DNA from: an uncultured Alphaproteobacteria bacterium
Lineage (GTDB): Bacteria > Pseudomonadota > Alphaproteobacteria > Thalassobaculales > Thalassobaculaceae
Direction of reading: 5' to 3'
NCBI GenBank assembly: GCA_938028645.1
Contig: CALIMD010000152.1
Coordinates: forward strand, 1 to 41,981
Length of the DNA: 41,981 bases
Shown: positions 35,443 through 41,981 of the stretch, piece after piece
How the letters are laid out: each line of letters opens with the position of its first letter
Position numbering within the stretch: position 1 is the first letter of the stretch
The notes under the pieces: model-generated
Told to the model about the DNA's origin: nothing
The model's input: the letters and a program-made list of their open reading frames with translations, nothing else
Databases searched by the model: none
Position numbers and translations under genes: made by a program

Positions 35443-36030
35443 TTGTTTAACTCAAGCAAAGATAGGCGTGTCAAAGAAGCCTTGCGTTTAAAAGATTATG
35501 ACGAAGATGAGCAAAGCGGTTGTTGTGCTCACCCAGGCTGTCTAGAGGACGGTGTGTATAAAGCCCCTAAATCAAGATTGCAGCTTAGGAACTATCACTA
35601 TTTTTGTCTTGAACATGTCCGAGAGTATAATAAAGCATGGAATTATCATAAAGGGCTAGACGAGCAACAAGTCGAAAATTCTATCCGTCGTTCCACAACT
35701 TGGGACCGACCCAGTTGGCCGTTTGGGACAAGACATAAAATGTTCCAGAGTTTTGTAAAAGGAAACGTCACAGACAACTTTGATTTTTTTGAAAGGGATA
35801 GTTTTTCTAGAAATAATGGGGAACCCAATAAAAAGTTTAACGCAGATCAGTTAGACGCACTTGACATAATGGGTTTAAAACCGCCTATAGATATTCTTAA
35901 ATTAAAATCACAATACAAATATTTAGTTAAAATACACCACCCAGACCGTAATGGTGGTGATAGAAAAGCAGAAGAGAGGTTGAAATTAATTAATGAGGCG
36001 TATACCACACTAAAACAGGTTTTATCTTAA
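35443..36030 (+). CDS. J-domain protein with N-terminal Cys cluster
   Basis: The 195-residue protein has a C-terminal J domain (about 140-195) with K-I-H-H-P-D-R-N, the HPD motif that stimulates DnaK ATPase. The N-terminus has Cys27, Cys28, Cys33, Cys55 and His58, a possible zinc site. It lies between bolA and cobS in many alphaproteobacteria. The start is uncertain: TTG 35443, with a purine-rich GGGTGG 14 nt upstream; the in-frame stop TAG at 35422 limits extension. It is a co-chaperone, client unknown. Confidence 0.88.
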   Translation: MFNSSKDRRVKEALRLKDYDEDEQSGCCAHPGCLEDGVYKAPKSRLQLRNYHYFCLEHVREYNKAWNYHKGLDEQQVENSIRRSTTWDRPSWPFGTRHKMFQSFVKGNVTDNFDFFERDSFSRNNGEPNKKFNADQLDALDIMGLKPPIDILKLKSQYKYLVKIHHPDRNGGDRKAEERLKLINEAYTTLKQVLS

Positions 36031-36090
36031 CTTTCACCGATGACCAAAAATTTCTGGTCTACTACATTTTAATCCCAACAAATATGGATA

Positions 36091-37107
36091 ATGGCCATGT
36101 CGGCAACAGATAATAATGAACGAAAACTTGCGCATCATATAACGGCACCAGATGTCGAAGTTTCTGTGCGAGAAAAATTTGGTATTGATCTTGATATGAA
36201 AGTCCCAGCTTTCAGTGAACCCAGTGAGTATGTCCCTATGATAGATGATACTTACCTCTTTGATAAAGAGACTACCATGGCTATCTTGGCGGGGTTTTCG
36301 CATAATAGACGAGTTATGATTCAGGGGTACCATGGAACAGGTAAGTCCACACATATTGAACAAGTAGCAGCGCGACTGAATTGGCCGTGCATTAGGGTTA
36401 ACTTGGACAGCCATATAAGCCGGATTGATTTAATAGGAAAAGATGCAATTGTCCTTCGAGATAGTAAACAGGTAACTGAGTTTCGGGAAGGAATTTTGCC
36501 TTGGTCGTTGCAAAATTCGGTTGCGTTAGTTTTCGATGAATATGATGCGGGACGGGCAGATGTCATGTTTGTTATACAGCGGGTTTTAGAGCAGGATGGA
36601 AGGATGACACTGCTCGATACCAACAAAGTAATAACCCCAAACCCGTGTTTCCGCTTATTTGCGACGGCCAACACTGTTGGTTTAGGTGACACGACCGGAT
36701 TGTATCATGGGACTCAGCAGATTAACCAGGGTCAAATGGATCGTTGGAATATAGTTACTACTTTAAATTACCTTAGTCATGAGGCCGAGTGTGGCATCAT
36801 TCTCTCAAAATCCCCGACCTACGACTCCAAAGATGGTCGGTCCCAGATTGAATCGATGGTGGCACTAGCTGATTTAACAAGGCAAGGATTTATGGCGGGT
36901 GATATATCGACGGTGATGTCGCCAAGAACGGTCATAACATGGGCGGAAAATGCAAAAATCTTCTCAGGCGACATTGGATTCGCCTTTCGGGTCAGCTTTC
37001 TTAACAAATGTGACGAGGTGGAACGGGCAACCGTAAGTGAATACTATCAGCGTTGCTTTGGGGAAGAATTACCAACGGGAAGTATTGCGTCAGCTACAGC
37101 TGAATAA
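36091..37107 (+). CDS. cobS: Aerobic cobaltochelatase subunit CobS
   Basis: CobS is the AAA+ ATPase of the CobNST complex, which inserts cobalt into hydrogenobyrinic acid a,c-diamide in the aerobic cobalamin route. The 338 residues contain a Walker A loop G79-Y-H-G-T-G-K-S-T, Walker B L-V-F-D-E-Y-D, F-A-T-A-N-T-V-G-L-G-D sensor 1 and S-P-R-T-V-I-T-W. The start may be ATG 36091 or 36097. cobT follows after 20 nt, as is usual. The large subunit cobN is not in the window; the incomplete cobW downstream of a cobalamin riboswitch could precede it. Confidence 0.96.
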   Translation: MAMSATDNNERKLAHHITAPDVEVSVREKFGIDLDMKVPAFSEPSEYVPMIDDTYLFDKETTMAILAGFSHNRRVMIQGYHGTGKSTHIEQVAARLNWPCIRVNLDSHISRIDLIGKDAIVLRDSKQVTEFREGILPWSLQNSVALVFDEYDAGRADVMFVIQRVLEQDGRMTLLDTNKVITPNPCFRLFATANTVGLGDTTGLYHGTQQINQGQMDRWNIVTTLNYLSHEAECGIILSKSPTYDSKDGRSQIESMVALADLTRQGFMAGDISTVMSPRTVITWAENAKIFSGDIGFAFRVSFLNKCDEVERATVSEYYQRCFGEELPTGSIASATAE

Positions 37108-37127
37108 GTATAGAATGGAGGCTCTAT

Positions 37128-39026
37128 ATGGTGGAGTCATCGAGGGATGATGAACATCCGGTAGAGGTGTTTAAAAGATCTACAGCAGCTTGTGTTCGTG
37201 CCATGTCTGGAGAAAGAGAGCTCGAGGTAACTTACGGTGCAGAAACACCAAGTATGTCGGGAGAAAAGGTTCGACTGCCTCTTCCTCCGCGTGATCTAGA
37301 TCCGTTGGAAGTAGCTAAAGTTAGAGGTGAAGCTGATAGTCTCTCGCTTAAAAAGCGATATCATGATCAAAACGTTCACGCAGCTCGCATGCCCTCGAAC
37401 CAGGCGGCGCGGGAAATTTTTGACGCAGTAGAGCAAGCTCGTGTGGAAGCTATTGGAGCTAACCGTATGGCGGGAGTAGCTCAAAATTTAGAAACAGCGC
37501 TGGACGATAGATATCGAAGACGAGGTTTTGAACGTATTAGTGACAAAGATGATGCGGCTTTAACGGATGTCATACACTTGCTCGCCAGAGAGGCATTGAC
37601 TGGGCAGTCCCCACCTCCATCTACTCGAAGAGTGGTAGATCTTTGGCGACCGTGGGTTCAATCAAAATTAGGTAACACACTAAACGAATTAGAAGCATTT
37701 GTTGCCGATCAAGATGCATATGCAGACCATGCACGTCAGCTGATAATGGACTTAGATTTGGAGGTTGGTGAAGAGGGTTTAGCAGATGATGAGTCGAGCG
37801 ATAGTCAGGATGATAGCGAAGGCGGTGACTCAGATGAGATGAATGACTCTGGAACTCAAGGTGCAAGTGAAGATGGAGATGAGTCGGAAATGCTTCCATC
37901 CGAAATGGAGGCTGGCGATGAGTCGGCTGATGGCGAAGATGGTGAAGATATGGACATGGAACCGGGAGGTGGTGATGAAGAACCAGCGAATCCAAGTACT
38001 CCGCCTATGTTCCACAATTCGGATGATGCACAAAAGGCTATTTATAAAGTTTTCACGACAACCAATGATGAAATCATTCCAGCCTCTGAACTTTGCGATC
38101 CAGAGGAGTTAACAAGGTTACGCGCGCTATTAGACCAACAGTTAAGCCATCTTCAAGGATTAATTGGGAAACTTGCAAATCGTCTCCAGCGTAAATTGCT
38201 TGCGCAGCAAAATCGTTCGTGGCTTTTTGATTTAGACGAAGGTATTTTGGATGCAGGAAGATTGTCGCGGGTTGTGACAGCGCCACTTTTCCCTCTTTCG
38301 TATAAAATGGAGAAAGATACAGAGTTTAGAGATACAGTGGTCTCACTTTTAATCGATAATTCTGGCTCTATGCGGGGACGACCTATAACGATAGCTGCTA
38401 TGAGCGCAGATATTTTAGCAAGAACGCTAGAACGATGCGGAGTGAAAGTTGAGATTCTAGGATTTACAACTAAACAGTGGAAGGGTGGGGCTTCTAGAGA
38501 GAAATGGATAAGTGATGGAAAACCACAAAACCCGGGTAGATTGAATGATTTAAGGCATATAGTCTATAAATCGGCTGACTCCCCTTGGCGCCATGCCAGA
38601 AAAGCGCTCGGTTTAATGTTGCGTGAGGGAATACTCAAAGAAAATATTGATGGTGAAGCTTTGATGTGGGCGCATCAGAGGTTGCTGGCTCGCCCGGAAG
38701 AGAGACGTATTTTGATGGTCATCTCTGATGGCGCTCCCGTGGATGATTCAACACTTTCCGTAAACCCGGGAAATTATTTAGAGAAACATTTGAGAGAAAC
38801 GATACAATTTATTGAGACCCGTTCTCCTGTAGAGTTAGTCGCAATAGGAATTGGACACGACGTGACGCGTTACTACAGAAGAGCGGTCACAATCGTCGAT
38901 GCCGAACAATTAGGTGGTACAATGATGAACCAGCTTGCAGATTTATTTGATGAGGATGATAACGGAAATCGTTCTGGCAGGACAAGAAGGCGTAAAGACA
39001 ACAAATCCAGCCTGGGCAGGGTCTGA
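37128..39026 (+). CDS. cobT: Aerobic cobaltochelatase subunit CobT
   Basis: CobT pairs with CobS in cobalt insertion. It has 632 residues. A helical N-terminus is followed by a strongly acidic low-complexity segment at about residues 214-287 (Asp/Glu/Ser/Gly-rich) and a C-terminal von Willebrand A domain from about 405. The MIDAS motif is L-I-D-N-S-G-S, and V-I-S-D-G-A-P-V-D-D lies later. This layout matches CobT. GGAGG lies before ATG 37128. Its stop converges with the permease gene 8 nt away. Confidence 0.96.
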   Translation: MVESSRDDEHPVEVFKRSTAACVRAMSGERELEVTYGAETPSMSGEKVRLPLPPRDLDPLEVAKVRGEADSLSLKKRYHDQNVHAARMPSNQAAREIFDAVEQARVEAIGANRMAGVAQNLETALDDRYRRRGFERISDKDDAALTDVIHLLAREALTGQSPPPSTRRVVDLWRPWVQSKLGNTLNELEAFVADQDAYADHARQLIMDLDLEVGEEGLADDESSDSQDDSEGGDSDEMNDSGTQGASEDGDESEMLPSEMEAGDESADGEDGEDMDMEPGGGDEEPANPSTPPMFHNSDDAQKAIYKVFTTTNDEIIPASELCDPEELTRLRALLDQQLSHLQGLIGKLANRLQRKLLAQQNRSWLFDLDEGILDAGRLSRVVTAPLFPLSYKMEKDTEFRDTVVSLLIDNSGSMRGRPITIAAMSADILARTLERCGVKVEILGFTTKQWKGGASREKWISDGKPQNPGRLNDLRHIVYKSADSPWRHARKALGLMLREGILKENIDGEALMWAHQRLLARPEERRILMVISDGAPVDDSTLSVNPGNYLEKHLRETIQFIETRSPVELVAIGIGHDVTRYYRRAVTIVDAEQLGGTMMNQLADLFDEDDNGNRSGRTRRRKDNKSSLGRV

Positions 39027-39034
39027 TTAAAATT

Positions 39035-40690
39035 TTATTGAGACTTATTTTGTATAGCGCGATTTAATAACAGCACCGGAAGCAAACCTGCTAGTACGAT
39101 GGTAAGGGCAGCAGGTGCACATTCGTTCAGTAGCTCATCCGATGCATATTGATAGACGAATGTCGCGAGCGTTTCAAAATTAAAGGGTCGCAGTATCAAG
39201 GTCGCAGGCAGTTCTTTTATGATGTCTACAAAAACCAGAACTGAACCTGATATGATGGTGCTTTTTATCAGTGGAGCATGAACACTAAATAGTGTTGCCC
39301 TTGGTCCTGATCCTAATGTACGGGCAGCCATATCCATGTTGTATGTCACCTTACTCAATCCAGCTTCTGCAGAGCCCAAAGCGATGGCAAGAAAACGGAT
39401 GGTATAGCCGAATAATACTGCAGTGAGGCCGCTTCCAACGAATATACTAGCAGAAACGCCAAAAGTAAGTTTCATGATTTCAGTGAATACAGAATCAATT
39501 GCCCCAATTGATATTAGGATGCCGATTGCAAGAGCAGCGCCTGGAATGGCATAACCGATGGAGGCTACTCTTACGGCAATCTTAACAAGTAGGTTAGGAC
39601 AAATACGGGCGGCATAGGCTAAAAATACACCAATTAACACTATGATTAGTGTAGCAGAGCTGGCCAGTATAAAACTGTTCCCAGCATATTCGATATATTT
39701 TGCAGAGTAAAAGCCTTCAATATTACCTAAAGCATGATAAAGCAAAATAGCACTCGGCAACACAAACCCTGTTAGGATTGGGAGTAGGCAGCTAAATATA
39801 GCTAGTAAAGATCGCCATCCTCTTAACTTAGTTTTTTTTATTAATTGATTCTTAGAAGAATTATGAAAACGCTGGCGTCTCCTCGATGAGCGCTCCAGCC
39901 ATATTAAAATGATTATAAAACTCAGTAAAACGAGGGCAATTTGCGCTGCTCCTCCCCTGTTTTCCATGCCAAACCATACATCAAATATCCCCACTGTAAG
40001 TGTACGAACAGCAAAATAATCGACAGTTCCAAAATCACTTAATACCTCCATTAAGCATAGCGTAACTCCAACAACGATAGCAGGCCGTGCCAGCGGTAAG
40101 GATGTGTAAAAAAAGTTTTGGATACCTGTAAGGCCTAATACGCGACCTGCTTCTAGTGTTGATACTGATTGCTCCAAAAAAGAAGCCCTGGTTAGAGCGT
40201 ACACATACGGGTACAAGACTAAACTTAATACAGTGATAGCCCCTCCAGGACTTCTAATTTGGGGAAACCAATAGTCTGATGAAGTCGTCCAGTTAAAGAG
40301 CATTCTTAAAAACGTCTGCACCGGTCCTGCAAATTCGAGAAAATCTGTATAGACATATGCGACGACATAAGCTGGCATTGCCATCGGAAGAATAAGTGCC
40401 CAAGCAAAAAACCTTGACCCTGGGAACTCGCACATGGCAACAAGCCAGGCAGTTCCAGTACCAATTATTGATACAAAGACCCCTACACCAAACATTAACA
40501 GCACTGAATTATAAATATAAGTTGGAAGCACCGAGGTTGCTAGATGAATCCAAACATTCTCTTCGGGTGAAATCGCAATCCAAATAATGGCAACTATAGG
40601 CGAAGCAATGATAATTGCTATAAGAATAGAAGTAATAAGCCAATTACGATTGGCTCCGTATAACGTTTTAGTTAGGCTTCTTTGTTTCAT
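39035..40690 (-). CDS. fbpB: Fe3+-type ABC transporter permease, two fused domains
   Basis: The 551-residue inner-membrane protein has two BPD-type permease halves and about twelve helices. Each half has an EAA loop that contacts the ATPase: E-A-G-R-V-L-G-L-T-G near residue 180 and M-A-A-R-T-L-G-S-G-P-R-A-T near residue 460. The C-terminal K-E-L-P-A-T-L-I-L-R-P-F-N-F-E-T-L-A is the iron(III) FbpB signature, as opposed to thiamine ThiP. No periplasmic binding protein (fbpA) or ATPase (fbpC) lies on either side, which is unusual. They may lie elsewhere. Confidence 0.9.
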   Translation of the reverse strand: MKQRSLTKTLYGANRNWLITSILIAIIIASPIVAIIWIAISPEENVWIHLATSVLPTYIYNSVLLMFGVGVFVSIIGTGTAWLVAMCEFPGSRFFAWALILPMAMPAYVVAYVYTDFLEFAGPVQTFLRMLFNWTTSSDYWFPQIRSPGGAITVLSLVLYPYVYALTRASFLEQSVSTLEAGRVLGLTGIQNFFYTSLPLARPAIVVGVTLCLMEVLSDFGTVDYFAVRTLTVGIFDVWFGMENRGGAAQIALVLLSFIIILIWLERSSRRRQRFHNSSKNQLIKKTKLRGWRSLLAIFSCLLPILTGFVLPSAILLYHALGNIEGFYSAKYIEYAGNSFILASSATLIIVLIGVFLAYAARICPNLLVKIAVRVASIGYAIPGAALAIGILISIGAIDSVFTEIMKLTFGVSASIFVGSGLTAVLFGYTIRFLAIALGSAEAGLSKVTYNMDMAARTLGSGPRATLFSVHAPLIKSTIISGSVLVFVDIIKELPATLILRPFNFETLATFVYQYASDELLNECAPAALTIVLAGLLPVLLLNRAIQNKSQ

Positions 40691-40842
40691 TTACTGGCCA
40701 GGTATTTTTGTCTCGAGTGGCATAGGCTTTGATTTTTACGTTAGCAGTTTGGCTAATGTTCTTGATTTAATTCTTGTATGGTTTGCGAAACAGCATTTAA
40801 GTTATGGATATATAAATTAATATCGGCTCCTTTTGGCATGAA

Positions 40843-40857
40843 TGAGAATAACTAACA
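40843..40857. promoter_or_regulatory. Possible Fur-like site upstream of fbpB
   Basis: TGAGAAT-A-ACTAACA at 40843-40857 matches 11 of 14 positions of the 7-1-7 consensus TGATAAT-N-ATTATCA. It lies about 150 nt from the fbpB start and 70 nt from the cobalamin riboswitch. Alphaproteobacteria often use RirA or Irr for iron control, so the match could be by chance. Confidence 0.25.
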
Positions 40858-40925
40858 AGACTGCTTAAAACAGAAAAATAATCTATGACTTGACTTAATG
40901 TCGTATTACCGTTTCAAATGCACTC

Positions 40926-41100
40926 ATCGATGGTTTCCCAAGATTTTGGGATTCAAAGGGAACGTAGTTAGAAACTGCGGCTGCCCCCGCAACTGTAAGC
41001 GGAGAGTTTTAGGTCTTTGATACCACTGGGCTTGTTTTGTGTGGCCTGGGAAGGTTGATCTAGTAACTGTGACCCGTAAGCCAGGAGACCTACCAGCGAT
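40926..41100 (+). promoter_or_regulatory. Cobalamin riboswitch
   Basis: An adenosylcobalamin-type aptamer. The P1 stem pairs ATCGATGGT (40926-40934) with ACCAGCGAT (41092-41100), 8 of 9 positions. GCGGCTGCCCCCGCAACTG and the rest of the core lie at 40977-41002, GGGAAGG at 41048-41054, and the B12 box AAGCCAGGAGACCTACC near 41078-41094. All are in consensus order. It precedes cobW by about 92 nt. In the linker, GGCG (41155-41158) could pair with CGCC (41187-41190) beside the GGAG ribosome site, so translational control is possible. Confidence 0.95.
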
Positions 41101-41182
41101 ATCGTTACTAATCCTAGATCGGGGTGATATTAGGATGCGGTAGTTCCGTTAGGTGGCGACTATGGGTCTAGTTTGCTATTAT

Positions 41183-41186
41183 GGAG
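41183..41186 (+). promoter_or_regulatory. Shine-Dalgarno GGAG deciding the cobW start
   Basis: GGAG lies 6 nt before ATG 41193. A second in-frame ATG at 41181 overlaps this site and has no ribosome site of its own, so ATG 41193 is preferred. Confidence 0.6.
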
Positions 41187-41192
41187 CGCCTG

Positions 41193-41981
41193 ATGGAAGT
41201 AAAAGAAAAAAAACAATCTTTAAGAAAAATTCCTGCCACTGTTATTACAGGCTTTCTAGGTTCGGGAAAAACGAGCTTAATACAACATTTAATATCGACT
41301 GCTAATGGTCTCCAACTTGCTTTGATTATCAACGAATTTGGAGACCTAGGGGTTGATAAAGAGTTGTTGCTGGGATGTGGATTAGAAAATTGTGATGAAC
41401 GGGACGTTGTCGAACTTGCAAATGGTTGTATTTGTTGTACGGTGGCGGATGACTTCCTTCCTACCATGGAATTTCTTTTAAACAGACCAAACCCTCCGGA
41501 ACACATTATCATAGAGACCTCAGGTTTGGCATTACCGAAGCCTTTGATAAAGGCGTTTAGTTGGCCAGAGGTTAGTGCTCGGGCAACGGTAGATGGTGTG
41601 GTGGCAGTAATTGACTCAGTTGCGGTAGAAGCAGGTTTATTTGCCAGCAACCCATCAGAGGTCCAAGCACAGAGGTTAGCGGATGACGCTTTGAATCATG
41701 AAAGTCCCCTAGAGGAGCTTTTTGAGGAACAGATTCAATCAGCGGATATTATCGTATTAAACAAATCGGATGGTATTGCCGATGGTTCATGGGAACGGAT
41801 TGAAGGTAAGGTGGCAAAATATCAGAGATCAAAGGTTAAGGTAATTCGCACAAGTTATGGTAAAATAGATGCTTCAATACTTTTGGGATTGGGTGTTGAG
41901 GCAGAATTTGATTTAGATAGTCGTCCCTCCCATCATGAGACCTCAAGTGATCATGACCATGAAGATTTCGATAGTTTCATT
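41193..41981 (+). CDS. cobW: CobW-type GTPase (3' end outside the window)
   Basis: CobW proteins are G3E GTPases that deliver cobalt or other metals, here probably to cobaltochelatase. The 263 visible residues start M-E-V-K-E-K-K-Q-S-L. The P-loop is G-F-L-G-S-G-K-T, then I-I-N-E-F-G-D, the metal site G-C-I-C-C, S-G-L-A-L-P-K-P and N-K-S-D. Near the window edge a His/Asp-rich stretch (S-H-H-E-T-S-S-D-H-D-H-E-D) begins, usual for metal chaperones. The frame remains open to the edge. The cobalamin riboswitch upstream ties it to B12 levels. Confidence 0.95.
   Translation, partial: MEVKEKKQSLRKIPATVITGFLGSGKTSLIQHLISTANGLQLALIINEFGDLGVDKELLLGCGLENCDERDVVELANGCICCTVADDFLPTMEFLLNRPNPPEHIIIETSGLALPKPLIKAFSWPEVSARATVDGVVAVIDSVAVEAGLFASNPSEVQAQRLADDALNHESPLEELFEEQIQSADIIVLNKSDGIADGSWERIEGKVAKYQRSKVKVIRTSYGKIDASILLGLGVEAEFDLDSRPSHHETSSDHDHEDFDSFI

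Noticed and set aside
1..41981. tRNA, rRNA, CRISPR arrays, insertion sequences, origins
   Set aside because: No cloverleaf, spaced repeat series, transposase or DnaA-box cluster was seen by eye; short elements could still be missed without a covariance search.

Overview
The window looks like chromosomal DNA from an AT-rich alphaproteobacterium, probably an aerobic relative of the Rhodospirillales or of marine alphaproteobacteria. The evidence is gene content and order: ubiA/rsmE/gshA, tldD next to an aa3-type cytochrome oxidase operon with ctaB, ctaG and SURF1, thrC followed by an M16 peptidase, accA-xerD-aroK-aroB-CorC, and bolA/J-protein/cobS/cobT with the aerobic (CobNST) cobaltochelatase. 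No database search was possible, so this assignment rests on recalled synteny and protein families. I saw no tRNA, rRNA, CRISPR array, insertion sequence or phage gene. Most of the window is dense core genome with short gaps.

Layout. 1-2.8 kb: ubiA (cut by the window edge), rsmE, gshA. 2.9-4.3 kb: tldD on the minus strand. 4.6-10.7 kb: a complete aa3 oxidase operon coxB-coxA-ctaB-coxF-ctaG-coxC, then SURF1. coxC carries an in-frame TGA exactly where the family has a conserved Trp. CoxA and CoxB both carry amide-for-carboxylate changes at the Mg-binding interface next to CuA. 10.7-17.8 kb: M32 carboxypeptidase, a DUF1932-type dehydrogenase (minus), thrC, M16 peptidase, a GNAT, a YgjP/DUF45 metallohydrolase and a Nudix hydrolase. 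17.9-23.8 kb: an ArsR-methyltransferase fusion, then an accessory-looking locus. That locus has a divergent asparagine-synthetase-like protein without the N-terminal Cys and a tightly overlapping four-gene set (NAD-dependent sugar epimerase, SpsF-like cytidylyltransferase, an unrecognised 126-residue protein, a methyltransferase). It is the best candidate here for an undescribed system, plausibly making or modifying an activated surface sugar.

23.9-27.2 kb: 3-hydroxyisobutyrate-dehydrogenase-like protein, class III CoA transferase, glutaredoxin and nitrilase-family hydrolase. 27.2-31.1 kb (minus): accA, xerD, a large exported protein of unknown function and a 44-residue membrane peptide. 31.3-35.1 kb: aroK-aroB, a CorC/HlyC-type membrane protein and a DUF2889 protein. 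35.1-39.0 kb: bolA (minus), a J-domain protein, and cobS-cobT. 39.0-40.7 kb (minus): a two-domain FbpB-type iron permease without its partners. 40.9-42.0 kb: a clear cobalamin riboswitch in front of cobW, which runs off the window; cobN and other cobalamin genes may follow.

Together the genes describe an aerobic respirer that makes ubiquinone, heme A and cobalamin. The standard bacterial code applies: many genes, including translationally coupled ones, end in TGA, so the TGA inside coxC is an anomaly and not a sign of a recoded genome.
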